Source: Candidatus Latescibacterota bacterium (GTDB lineage: Bacteria; Krumholzibacteriota; Krumholzibacteriia; Krumholzibacteriales; WJIX01). From it: a stretch of DNA of 5,961 nucleotides. The notes below the pieces were generated by a model. It was not told where the DNA came from. It made no database searches and was given only the letters and a program-made list of their open reading frames with translations. The translations under genes and the position numbers were made by a program. The stretch covers positions 1 through 5,961 of the forward strand of contig JAUXHZ010000084.1 in NCBI GenBank assembly GCA_030621255.1, in the 5' to 3' direction. Positions 1 to 5,961 of this stretch are shown here, in pieces. Numbering within the stretch: position 1 is the first letter of the stretch; each line of letters opens with the position of its first letter.

Positions 1-38
1 CTAAAACGTATATATCCCCGGAGATGCTGCCAATACGA

Positions 39-67
39 TTGACATTTTTAGCTATCTATGGCATAAT
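39..67 (+). promoter_or_regulatory. Sigma-70-like promoter of the exported-protein gene
   Basis: A perfect -35 hexamer TTGACA (39-44) is followed after exactly 17 bp by CATAAT (62-67), a five-of-six match to the -10 consensus. Transcription would start near 74-75, leaving a leader of about 60 nt before the ATG at 134. The leader contains a small possible hairpin (CTTTC 94-98 with GAAAG 108-112, 9-nt loop), too weak to call regulatory. No gene end is recognisable in bases 1-38. The promoter call rests on consensus match and position only. Confidence 0.7.
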
Positions 68-119
68 ATAAAAGATTATGGGTTCTTCTAGGGCTTTCGT
101 AGTTTCAGAAAGGTACATC

Positions 120-126
120 GGAGGAG
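120..126 (+). promoter_or_regulatory. Ribosome binding site of the exported-protein gene
   Basis: GGAGGAG lies 7 nt upstream of the ATG at 134. It is a near-perfect Shine-Dalgarno with ideal spacing and fixes this start, which also gives a complete signal peptide. Confidence 0.8.
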
Positions 127-133
127 TAACAAC

Positions 134-1117
134 ATGCGGAAGTGGACAAAGGTCTTTTTTTTACTAGCAATATTTATCGTTTTCTCGATAATTTATTCAG
201 GGGATTTGTATGCCCAATGTTATGGCTCTCTAAATTTACCTCCCGGCTATTTTCAGTATGACTATCTTGTGCGTATTACCGTTCATTTTGGTGATGTGTC
301 AGCGTTGCCGGAGGATGTGATTTGCAGCAGAACTCTCGGGCCGGGCGAATCGCCTGTTGAAGTGCCGGTTTATTTTTATAACGCCCACGATGGAATTATG
401 GGGGTTGAATTTGCAGTTGAATCATGTGATTCTATAGCTTCTTTTTTACCTCAGAACGGATTTAGCATAATCAGCAGTTCAAAGGATGACGATTCCGGTT
501 TTTACCGGATGAATATCAATGTTGAAACCGTAACACCGCTTTGCGGCCCCGCATTGATAGGATACGCTTACATTATTCCTTCCGGCAGCAATGATCCCGT
601 CTGGATGACTATTGTAGAGAATAGATTGAGCGGCGGAATGTTTGCCACGGACCGGTACGCTGAGACCCATTATGCATTTTCACCGCATCATGGAGGTTAT
701 GTAGGAAACAGCTATCTATATGCCTGTCAGGAGCCAATATGTGAAGAGCCGAATTTATCTGTTCTCGATTTTGAGGCTTCAGAGGGTTTAGCAAATACGG
801 TGAAATTGATGTGGACTGCGGGTGGTGGCGACCACACAATAATACGTTACTCGGTCGATCGTTTCCCTGAAGGCTATGGCGACGGTGAACTAGTAGGTGA
901 TATCCAGAGTACTCCCGGAGAAGTGAAACTGTTTTCACGTGTAGATCCTCATCATGGTGTAATTATTTATTATACGGCATTTTCTGTTACTTCTGTTTCC
1001 GGAGATGTTATTAGAAATTCTTTTGTTGAATGCGGAGCTACCGACACTACTGTATCGAAAGAAATAATCGCTGTTGAAAAGACGAGCTGGGGCGCTCTCA
1101 AAAATAGAATGGAATAG
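134..1117 (+). CDS. Exported beta-rich protein with fibronectin III-like domain, function unknown
   Basis: A 327-residue protein of unknown function, exported through Sec. Residues 1-27 form a signal peptide: basic RKWTK start, a hydrophobic stretch at about 7-22, and a GDLYA end with probable cleavage before Q28. C29 is not in a lipobox, so it is not a lipoprotein. Residues about 72-190 are rich in alternating beta pattern (EVPVYFYN, GIMGVEFAVE) and resemble the beta-sandwich modules of extracellular proteins; the exact family is not recognised. Residues about 206-290 look like a fibronectin type III domain (VKLMWTA, IIRYSVDRFP, then IIYYTAFSV). The mature part has seven cysteines (29, 64, 98, 137, 198, 203, 300), so disulfides and an extracytoplasmic location are plausible. 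The protein ends with SWGALKNRME, a short tail that may be a lineage-specific motif. It is transcribed from its own promoter and converges on the HAD gene. No catalytic motif was seen. Confidence 0.85.
   Translation: MRKWTKVFFLLAIFIVFSIIYSGDLYAQCYGSLNLPPGYFQYDYLVRITVHFGDVSALPEDVICSRTLGPGESPVEVPVYFYNAHDGIMGVEFAVESCDSIASFLPQNGFSIISSSKDDDSGFYRMNINVETVTPLCGPALIGYAYIIPSGSNDPVWMTIVENRLSGGMFATDRYAETHYAFSPHHGGYVGNSYLYACQEPICEEPNLSVLDFEASEGLANTVKLMWTAGGGDHTIIRYSVDRFPEGYGDGELVGDIQSTPGEVKLFSRVDPHHGVIIYYTAFSVTSVSGDVIRNSFVECGATDTTVSKEIIAVEKTSWGALKNRME
1083..1098 (-). terminator. Weak candidate terminator hairpin for the HAD gene
   Basis: Read on the minus strand, GAGAGC and GCTCGTC flank a 6-nt loop (GCCCCA) and can form a six-pair stem with one bulged G, followed by TCTTTTC. 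It lies about 45 nt beyond the HAD stop codon, inside the last codons of the convergent exported-protein gene. The stem is short and the T run is poor, so this is only a candidate. No better terminator was found for either gene in the 24-bp convergent gap; a TTTTT run at 1126-1130 has no convincing hairpin before it. Confidence 0.2.
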
Positions 1118-1141
1118 CGTCAGGCTTTTTCCCCTATGAAA

Positions 1142-1840
1142 TTATTTCCTTAATCCCGCGAATAAATTAATCAATAATCGTTGAAGTTCCTCCAGATCAG
1201 ATACAACAAGATCGGCATCCCGGAGATTAAAACCTTTTGTAACAGCTGTTTCTACAGCTATCACTTCCATTCCCGCTTCGTGAGCACTGATTATTCCTTT
1301 TTGCGCGTCTTCGATAGCAAGACACTCAGATGGCTCTATTCCAAGTTCGGATGATGCCTTCAAGTAGGTTGCCGGATGTGGTTTTGGCTTTAGAACCATG
1401 TCTTTACCGATTACAGCGGCAAAATTCTTTTCGATACCCTTTGTTTCTATGATAGAAAGAATGTCATGCTGATAAGAGCCGGAAGCTATCGCAAGAGAGA
1501 AATTGTTTTCCTTTAAAATCTTGATTATTTTTAACGCGGCCGGAAATATTTTTATATTGCCGTTTTTGCAGAAGCCTGAATAAACAGGATCCTTTTTACT
1601 TCTCATGTAATCCGGGTCGAGGTCGAGATTGTATCTTTCGATTTCCCCTTCGGCTCCTCCGCCGTTGAAAGTCCATTCAACCCAGTATTCTTCACGGTCT
1701 ATCTTGTGTCCTTCCTCCGCGAAGGTCTTTTCGTAAGCCTTGAGGTGGTATGGTTCAGAATCTACAACAATATTATCGAAATCAAATATTATAGCCGTTT
1801 TGTTTTTAAGCAGATTCTCGAGAAGCAATAAATCATTCAA
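1142..1840 (-). CDS. HAD-superfamily hydrolase, beta-phosphoglucomutase/phosphatase-like (subfamily IA)
   Basis: A 232-residue cytoplasmic HAD enzyme, of usual length for the beta-phosphoglucomutase-like branch, which acts on small phosphorylated substrates, mostly sugar phosphates. Motif I is DFDNIVVD, with nucleophile D20 and acid/base D22. The following SEPYH is typical of the phosphoglucomutase-like group, with an alpha-helical cap at about 30-95. Motif II is S120 in IASGS, motif III is K153 in KPHP, and motif IV is E177-D178 in AIEDAQKGI, which binds magnesium. All catalytic residues are present. Two positions are atypical: the glycine after the second motif-I aspartate is N23, and the usual aspartate of KPxPD is A157. 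The substrate cannot be predicted; phosphatase and mutase are both possible. The start is TTG at 1840, supported by a strong Shine-Dalgarno, with no in-frame ATG until the middle of the cap domain. It is divergent from the PP2C gene and not in an operon here. Confidence 0.9.
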   Translation of the reverse strand: MNDLLLLENLLKNKTAIIFDFDNIVVDSEPYHLKAYEKTFAEEGHKIDREEYWVEWTFNGGGAEGEIERYNLDLDPDYMRSKKDPVYSGFCKNGNIKIFPAALKIIKILKENNFSLAIASGSYQHDILSIIETKGIEKNFAAVIGKDMVLKPKPHPATYLKASSELGIEPSECLAIEDAQKGIISAHEAGMEVIAVETAVTKGFNLRDADLVVSDLEELQRLLINLFAGLRK

Positions 1841-1847
1841 GGTTTAA

Positions 1848-1855
1848 TCCTTTCT
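1848..1855 (-). promoter_or_regulatory. Ribosome binding site fixing the TTG start of the HAD gene
   Basis: On the minus strand AGAAAGGA sits 7 nt before the TTG at 1840. The motif I strand begins at about residue 15, so this start gives a complete N terminus. Since the start codon is the weak TTG, the binding site decides the call. Confidence 0.65.
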
Positions 1856-1907
1856 GTCAATGTTGTTGAGGAAAAGGGCCGCTGTTATATGTCCTTCACA
1901 AAATATA

Positions 1908-1935
1908 TTGACGTACAAGAGAGATAATGTATATC
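1908..1935 (+). promoter_or_regulatory. Candidate promoter of the PP2C gene
   Basis: TTGACG (1908-1913) is followed after 16 bp by TATATC (1930-1935), a five-of-six -35 and a four-of-six -10. This would give a leader of about 115 nt before the ATG at 2058. The surrounding 1841-2057 region is A/T-rich and must also hold the divergent HAD promoter, for which I saw no pair of hexamers worth naming. Only short, weak inverted repeats were seen there (for example CTATT/AATAG at about 1936-1951). Confidence 0.35.
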
Positions 1936-2057
1936 CTATTGTAAAAAATAGCAATTAATCGAGTATGGTGCAAGGGCTCTGATCATTTTCAATTATCATT
2001 TAAGCAGATTTGTACGGGAAAGAAACGGATACTTTACCTCAAGAGAGTTTAATTGAT

Positions 2058-2819
2058 ATGAAAAACTTTGTTAGAAAAAGCAGAGGTTATATCTTGGCCG
2101 CGGCGACTGACCGCGGCAAAATTAAGGAAAGGAATGAAGACTATTTCGGTATCTTTGAGCCCGAAACTGAAGAGTTAATAAAGAGCAGGGGAATTCTCCT
2201 TGTTGTGGCTGATGGAATGGGAGGGTTGTTTAGAGGTGGAAGAGCCAGCCGCACTATGGTCGATGCTGTTGGAGAATCCTATTTTACCGTTGAAGGAAAG
2301 GATACAATGGGGCATCTTCATTCTGCTTTCATGGAAGGGAACCGCAGGGTGTTTGAGCATGTGGGAGGAGGGATAGAGGTTAAAGCCGGAACCACGTGTA
2401 CATCGGCTGCCCTATTTGATGAATCTATCAACATCGCGCACGTTGGAGATTCCAGGGCGTATTTGATAAATATCGATAGTGCCAGGGGGCTTACAAAAGA
2501 TCACAGTTATGTTGGCAATTTGCGGAATTCCGCTGATTTGGATGATGACAAATCAAATTCTTCCAGAAGAAGAGTTATGACCAGGTCGGTAGGTGTAAGA
2601 AAAAAGGTGGATATTGACTTACTGAGAGATATTCCCTGTAAGGGGGGAGACACACTTCTTTTATGTTCGGACGGACTCTTTTCAATGATTTCTGAAGAAG
2701 AAATAGTTTTCACTGTCAGGTCATGTGAACCGGAAAAGGTTTGCTCTCAGCTCATAAAACTTGCTCTGAAGGCCGGGGGAAAAGATAACATTACTGCTGT
2801 AATTGCTAAAAAACTCTAA
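2058..2819 (+). CDS. PP2C-type (PPM family) Ser/Thr protein phosphatase
   Basis: A stand-alone cytoplasmic metal-dependent phosphatase of 253 residues that should remove phosphate from Ser/Thr residues, typically opposing Hanks-type kinases. Motifs in order: ATDRGKIKERNED (16-28), ADGMGG with metal ligands D52 and G53, GTT (111-113), AHVGDSRAYLI (127-137), LTKDHS (145-150), MTRSVG (174-179), CSDG with D205, and GGKDNITAV with D243. All the metal-binding acids expected for the family are present, so it should be active. The segment about 153-173, where bacterial members usually carry the G-x-I-x-x-x-E-A flap, is instead an Asp/Ser/Arg-rich stretch (DLDDDKSNSSRRR). There is no membrane segment or sensor domain. 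I prefer the ATG at 2058, with AAGAGAG 10 nt upstream; an in-frame TTG at 2010 would add 16 residues but has no ribosome binding site. No kinase or FHA partner lies in the window, so the target is unknown. Confidence 0.93.
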   Translation: MKNFVRKSRGYILAAATDRGKIKERNEDYFGIFEPETEELIKSRGILLVVADGMGGLFRGGRASRTMVDAVGESYFTVEGKDTMGHLHSAFMEGNRRVFEHVGGGIEVKAGTTCTSAALFDESINIAHVGDSRAYLINIDSARGLTKDHSYVGNLRNSADLDDDKSNSSRRRVMTRSVGVRKKVDIDLLRDIPCKGGDTLLLCSDGLFSMISEEEIVFTVRSCEPEKVCSQLIKLALKAGGKDNITAVIAKKL

Positions 2820-2942
2820 CAAAAATAATTAATTCCGTTTGATTGGCGTGGTATCTTCACCCTGATTATCGTTGAAAGAGGGGCGCCGTTTTAGTCTAAC
2901 TGCTGTCATTTCCAGGGGTTGTAATTTTTTTTATTTTCTTTG

Positions 2943-2971
2943 TTGACTCCACAACATCTTGGGTGTAATCT
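2943..2971 (+). promoter_or_regulatory. Probable nrdJ promoter
   Basis: TTGACT (2943-2948) is a five-of-six -35 element. The -10 is either TGTAAT (2964-2969, five of six, 15-bp spacer) or TAATCT (2966-2971, three of six, 17-bp spacer). Immediately upstream is an A/T tract (2923-2942, including eight T in a row) that could act like an UP element. Transcription would start near 2977-2979, giving a leader of about 77 nt. The first NrdR-like box fills the spacer between the hexamers, which is how a repressor site would be placed. A second TATAAT at 3017-3022 lacks a good -35. Confidence 0.5.
2949..2964 (+). promoter_or_regulatory. NrdR box 1 (candidate operator)
   Basis: CCACAACATCTTGGGT matches the known NrdR-box pattern acaCwAtATaTwGtgt at about 12 of 16 positions and keeps the CAC-AA...TTG-G core. 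NrdR is the zinc-finger/ATP-cone repressor of ribonucleotide reductase genes and normally binds two such boxes about three helical turns apart. This one lies between -35 and -10 of the probable nrdJ promoter. It agrees with box 2 at 12 of 16 positions. Confidence 0.65.
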
Positions 2972-2979
2972 TTCTATTG

Positions 2980-2995
2980 CCACAATATGTTGCGC
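2980..2995 (+). promoter_or_regulatory. NrdR box 2 (candidate operator)
   Basis: CCACAATATGTTGCGC is a second match to the NrdR-box pattern, with a better central AATAT than box 1. It begins exactly 31 bp after box 1, the spacing reported for paired NrdR boxes. It would cover the first transcribed bases of the nrdJ leader, so cooperative binding to both boxes would block the promoter. Confidence 0.65.
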
Positions 2996-3045
2996 AATTT
3001 CAGGTGGTGAGATAGATATAATTCGGGACAAGTTACTGCATTTTT

Positions 3046-3050
3046 GGAGG
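3046..3050 (+). promoter_or_regulatory. Ribosome binding site deciding the nrdJ start
   Basis: GGAGG lies 5 nt before the ATG at 3056. An in-frame TTG at 3044 overlaps this site and would have no binding site of its own, so translation starts at 3056. Confidence 0.85.
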
Positions 3051-3055
3051 TAAAG

Positions 3056-5356
3056 ATGTCGAGGAATCGTATAAAACCCCGCGTAGGAGAGAATGCGTTG
3101 CGCGTTTTGGAAAAACGTTATTTTCAAAAAGATATTGATGGTAAATTGAGTGAAGATCCCCAAGCGATGTTTGAACGTGTAGCGTCTAATATTGCTTCCG
3201 CCGAGAGTGGATTTGGAAGTGGAAATAGTTCCGCCAAGTGGGAAGATGAGTTTTACAATATGATGGCGTCGCTTGATTTTCTGCCGAATTCACCAACATT
3301 AATGAACGCGGGAGCAAAGCTGCAGCAGCTTTCGGCCTGTTTCGTTCTGCCCATAGATGATTCGATGCAGAGCATATTTGAAACAATCAAACAGACAGCG
3401 CTTATCCACAAGAGTGGTGGAGGTACGGGATTTTCCTTTTCAAGAATCCGGCCCAAAAATGATGTAGTAAATACGACAAAAGGTGTTTCAAGCGGCCCGA
3501 TATCTTTTATGAATGTTTTTGACGCGGCGACCGAAACCGTCAAGCAGGGCGGCACAAGACGCGGCGCGAATATGGCTATTTTGAGAGTTGATCATCCGGA
3601 CATCCTTGATTTCATAACGGCGAAAAAGAATAACAATAAATTGAACAACTTCAATATTTCAGTAGGGGCTACGGAAACCTTTATGAAGGCGGTTGAAGAA
3701 GATTGTGATTACGATTTGATCAATCCTCACAGCGGCAAGATTGTTGACTCTATACCGGCGAGAAGTGTATTCAAAATGATAGTTGATTTTGCCTGGAAAA
3801 ACGGCGAACCCGGCATTGTCTTTCTGGACAGAATGAATCGTGATAATCCAACACCGCACGTAGGTGAAATAGAAAGTACTAATCCCTGTGGAGAACAACC
3901 TCTTTTGCCTTTTGAATCATGTAACCTCGGGTCTATTAATCTGTCGCATATGGTTAAATCTGTTGACGGCAAACCCCGCATTGATTTTGACAAACTGGGA
4001 GAAACAACTGCCAGGGCCGTGCGTTTTCTCGATAATGTAATTGAGGTCAATCGTTATCCCCTGAAAATTATCGGGGAGATGACTATGGGCAACCGGAAAA
4101 TCGGATTGGGAGTAATGGGATTCGCGGATATGCTTATTGTTCTCGGGATACCCTATAACTCTGAAGAAGCACTGGAAGTGGCAGAGGAAATTATGGGATT
4201 TATCCAGCGGGAGGGGCGCGGGGCAAGCGCGCGGCTTGCTGAAGAACGCGGTGCGTTCCCGAACTTTAAGGGGAGTGTTTATGACAAGCCGGACTTCAGA
4301 AGCGATGAAGAAGTCTCCGGCTTTCCGGCTGGACAGATCCGCAACGCGACAGTAACTACGATTGCTCCGACGGGAACACTGAGTATTATAGCCGGTTGTT
4401 CTAGCGGAGTTGAACCTGTTTTCGCCATAGCCTATATACGGAATGTAATGGACGATGATGAGCTGGTTGAGGTAAACCCCATGTTTAAAGAGATCGCGAA
4501 GAGAGAGGGTTTCTACAGTGAAGACCTTATGAAGAAGATCGCGAGCCAGGGGACCGTTCAGGGTATTGATGAAGTGCCTGAAGAATGGAAAAGGATATTT
4601 GTCACGGCGCATGATATCGGTCCTGAATGGCATATCCGCATTCAATCGGCCTTTCAGAAATACACCGACAACGCGGTATCAAAGACCGTCAATTTCCCGA
4701 ATTCGGCCAAGACGAATGATGTCGAAAAGGTCTATAGGCAGGCATATGAATTGGGATGCAAGGGAGTTACTATTTACCGCGACGGCAGCCGGGAGGAACA
4801 GGTTCTCAATATCGGTTCTGTCAACAGAGGCCAAAAGGAGGATGAAAATAAGAGGGATAACGGGGAGAGAGGCGGGTCGATCGCTCCGAGGCCCAGGCCC
4901 GCGGTTACGACCGGCAATACATGGAAGATGACAACCGGTTGCGGCAACCTTTATGTAACGATTAACCATGATGAGCATGGTCCATTTGAACTATTTTCCC
5001 AGATGGGAAAAGCGGGAGGATGTTCCGCTTCACAATCAGAGGCTATCAGCCGGCTTATTTCACTGTCATTAAGAGCGGGTATTGACCCTATTGAGATCGT
5101 AAAACAGCTTCGCGGTATTCGCTGTCCCAACCCGGGATGGGAGGATGGAGGGATGATTCTTTCCTGCAGTGATGCAATTGCAAAAGCCCTTGAACGTTAT
5201 ATAGAGGAGAATGGGACTCCGGCGGACGAGAGGGTGGAAAAGACGGTGGTGTCTTTTAATAAGATGGCCGGCTCCTGTCCGGAATGCGGTGGAATATTGG
5301 AACATGAAAGCGGTTGTGCCGTCTGCCGTGAATGCGGGTATTCAAAGTGCGGCTAA
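3056..5356 (+). CDS. nrdJ: Class II (adenosylcobalamin-dependent) ribonucleoside-diphosphate reductase
   Basis: A 766-residue cytoplasmic enzyme that makes deoxyribonucleotides using an adenosylcobalamin-generated thiyl radical, working with or without oxygen. Visible signatures in order: NSPTLMNAG (78-86), redox Cys C95 in LSACFVLP, HKSGGGTGFSFSRIRP (118-133), KQGGTRRGANMA (163-174), the catalytic N276-P-C278-G-E280, partner redox Cys C289 in ESCNLGSINL, GNRKIGLGVMGFADML, and the phosphate-binding PTGTLSIIAG (438-447). The barrel ends at about 585 (CKGVTIYRDGS). A charged linker (about 588-618) leads to a TSCPD domain (about 622-717, TTGCGNLYVTI to DAIAKALE). The C terminus has six cysteines (741, 744, 754, 757, 760, 765; CPECG...CRECGYSKCG), the zinc-ribbon/redox tail that re-reduces the active site. 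It lacks an N-terminal ATP cone, so overall activity control by dATP is probably absent. Two NrdR-like boxes precede it. The gene continues into a flavin-reductase-like gene after 39 nt. Confidence 0.98.
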   Translation: MSRNRIKPRVGENALRVLEKRYFQKDIDGKLSEDPQAMFERVASNIASAESGFGSGNSSAKWEDEFYNMMASLDFLPNSPTLMNAGAKLQQLSACFVLPIDDSMQSIFETIKQTALIHKSGGGTGFSFSRIRPKNDVVNTTKGVSSGPISFMNVFDAATETVKQGGTRRGANMAILRVDHPDILDFITAKKNNNKLNNFNISVGATETFMKAVEEDCDYDLINPHSGKIVDSIPARSVFKMIVDFAWKNGEPGIVFLDRMNRDNPTPHVGEIESTNPCGEQPLLPFESCNLGSINLSHMVKSVDGKPRIDFDKLGETTARAVRFLDNVIEVNRYPLKIIGEMTMGNRKIGLGVMGFADMLIVLGIPYNSEEALEVAEEIMGFIQREGRGASARLAEERGAFPNFKGSVYDKPDFRSDEEVSGFPAGQIRNATVTTIAPTGTLSIIAGCSSGVEPVFAIAYIRNVMDDDELVEVNPMFKEIAKREGFYSEDLMKKIASQGTVQGIDEVPEEWKRIFVTAHDIGPEWHIRIQSAFQKYTDNAVSKTVNFPNSAKTNDVEKVYRQAYELGCKGVTIYRDGSREEQVLNIGSVNRGQKEDENKRDNGERGGSIAPRPRPAVTTGNTWKMTTGCGNLYVTINHDEHGPFELFSQMGKAGGCSASQSEAISRLISLSLRAGIDPIEIVKQLRGIRCPNPGWEDGGMILSCSDAIAKALERYIEENGTPADERVEKTVVSFNKMAGSCPECGGILEHESGCAVCRECGYSKCG

Positions 5357-5395
5357 CTGCGGCAGCTCGAAATTATATAGCACTGGGGATACTCA

Positions 5396-5926
5396 ATGAG
5401 TGAAGAGAAAAAAGAGTTTTCCGATTCGTTTATACTTGCTCCGGTCCCTGTTGTGCTGGTCGCCTGCCGGCATGATGAATTGGGAGATAATCTTCTTACC
5501 ATAGCTTGGTGCGGAGTCGGATGCTCTGATCCGGAGATAATAAATATCTCAATAAGAGCTGAGAGGTATTCCCACCGTATGATAAAGGAAAGCGGTTGTT
5601 TTACGGTTAATATTCCAACTTATGACCTGCTCGAAGCAGTTAAGGTTTGCGGCACGGTATCAGGCAGAGAGTGCGACAAGTTTGAGCAAGCCGGGCTTAC
5701 CGCTGTTCCGGCGGAGAAGGTCACAGCGCCTCTTGTTGAAGAATGTCCTGTGAATATAGAGTGTGAACTTTTAGAAATTAAGCCGTTAGGGGTTCATGAT
5801 CTCTTTATCGGCAGGGTCGTCTGCAAACACGCCGCCGGCGGGCTGATTACCGGTGGGAGTATTAACTTTGACGGGGTTGAGCTTATAAGCTACGTTAATG
5901 GTAAGTTCAGGGCGGTGAGTGGATAA
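5396..5926 (+). CDS. Flavin reductase-like FMN-binding split-barrel protein
   Basis: A 176-residue cytoplasmic protein of the flavin reductase-like (DIM6/NTAB, FMN-binding split barrel) family. Members bind FMN and either pass electrons from NAD(P)H to flavin or act as small flavin oxidoreductases; the substrate here is unknown. Family marks are APVPVVLVACR (15-25), NLLTIAWCGVGCSDPEIINIS (32-52) in the flavin-binding strand-loop, the RYSHRMIKESGCFTVNIPT stretch (57-75), SGRECDKFEQAGL (89-101) and HDLFIGRVV (134-142). It is a complete, single-domain protein of normal length with eight cysteines, rather many. The ATG at 5396 has a weak GGGGA (5385-5389) 6 nt upstream. It follows nrdJ by 39 nt with no terminator between, so co-transcription and shared NrdR control are likely. 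A role in supplying reduced flavin for cobalamin is possible but unproven. Confidence 0.9.
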   Translation: MSEEKKEFSDSFILAPVPVVLVACRHDELGDNLLTIAWCGVGCSDPEIINISIRAERYSHRMIKESGCFTVNIPTYDLLEAVKVCGTVSGRECDKFEQAGLTAVPAEKVTAPLVEECPVNIECELLEIKPLGVHDLFIGRVVCKHAAGGLITGGSINFDGVELISYVNGKFRAVSG

Positions 5927-5961
5927 AAGCGGATTTGTAAGATTATTTCCGGGGGACTAAG

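Noticed and set aside
209..220. Possible lipoprotein processing site at C29 of the exported protein
   Set aside because: The residues before the cysteine are Leu-Tyr-Ala-Gln, which do not fit a lipobox (small residue at -1, Leu at -3). Ordinary signal peptidase I cleavage after Ala27 fits.
2010..2057. TTG start at 2010 adding 16 residues to the PP2C protein
   Set aside because: No Shine-Dalgarno precedes it and the added residues lie outside the domain. The ATG at 2058 has AAGAGAG upstream and gives the normal family N terminus, though the TTG is not strictly excluded.
2901..2940. Intrinsic terminator for the PP2C gene ending in the T8 tract at 2925-2932
   Set aside because: The bases before the T tract form no stable stem (at best three to five weak pairs). 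The tract may instead help the nrdJ promoter just downstream.
3017..3022. Perfect TATAAT as an alternative nrdJ -10
   Set aside because: No acceptable -35 lies 16-18 bp upstream and there is no extended -10 TG. The upstream TTGACT promoter also fits the operator pair better.
3044..3055. TTG start at 3044 for nrdJ
   Set aside because: It overlaps the GGAGG that serves the ATG at 3056 and has no binding site of its own.
2820..3055. Cobalamin riboswitch upstream of the B12-dependent reductase
   Set aside because: I looked for the conserved B12-box and a long multi-stem leader; neither is present, and the predicted leader is only about 77 nt.
3917..4645. 242-codon open frame on the minus strand
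   Set aside because: It lies wholly within nrdJ, opposite a strongly conserved enzyme sequence, and its translation has no recognisable domain or family pattern.
4566..4931. 121-codon plus-strand frame inside nrdJ
   Set aside because: It is an alternative frame of conserved nrdJ sequence; the Arg-rich product looks like a frame artefact.
5880..5891. Perfect 12-bp palindrome AGCTTATAAGCT
   Set aside because: It lies in the coding region of the flavin-reductase-like gene with no T tract or promoter nearby, and such a palindrome is readily explained by chance.

Overview
The window reads as an ordinary stretch of bacterial chromosome carrying five complete protein genes and no RNA gene, mobile element, CRISPR array or integration signature. 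The organism is probably a diderm, non-model bacterium. The first gene encodes a Sec-exported beta-rich protein with a fibronectin-III-like domain and a short C-terminal tail (SWGALKNR) that resembles tails I remember on secreted proteins of FCB-group candidate phyla (Eisenbacteria/Krumholzibacteria/Zixibacteria-like lineages). That placement is an inference from recollection, not a search. Base composition is moderate, promoters look sigma-70-like, and a class II (adenosylcobalamin) ribonucleotide reductase suggests life at low or variable oxygen.

Layout. Positions 1-133 hold a strong promoter (TTGACA, 17 bp, CATAAT) and a good ribosome binding site for the exported protein (134-1117, +). 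It converges, with 24 bp between stop codons, on a HAD-superfamily phosphatase/phosphomutase-like gene (1840-1142, -) that starts at TTG behind a clear Shine-Dalgarno. A 217-bp divergent intergenic region separates that gene from a stand-alone PP2C-type Ser/Thr phosphatase (about 2058-2819, +). A 236-bp intergenic region then holds the most interesting regulatory signal: two 16-bp NrdR-box-like operators exactly 31 bp apart, the first lying between the -35 and -10 of a probable promoter. They precede the B12-dependent ribonucleotide reductase nrdJ (3056-5356, +). A flavin-reductase-like split-barrel gene follows after 39 nt (5396-5926, +), probably in the same transcript.

How the genes relate. 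Only nrdJ and the flavin-reductase-like gene form a plausible operon. Repression by NrdR (itself not in the window) would tie their transcription to the cellular dATP/ATP state. The flavoprotein could supply reduced flavin to cobalamin or redox chemistry, but that is speculation. The HAD, PP2C and exported-protein genes show no clear link to each other or to the nrdJ unit. I found no convincing undescribed system; the tandem NrdR operator and a few family-atypical residues are the points worth a second look.
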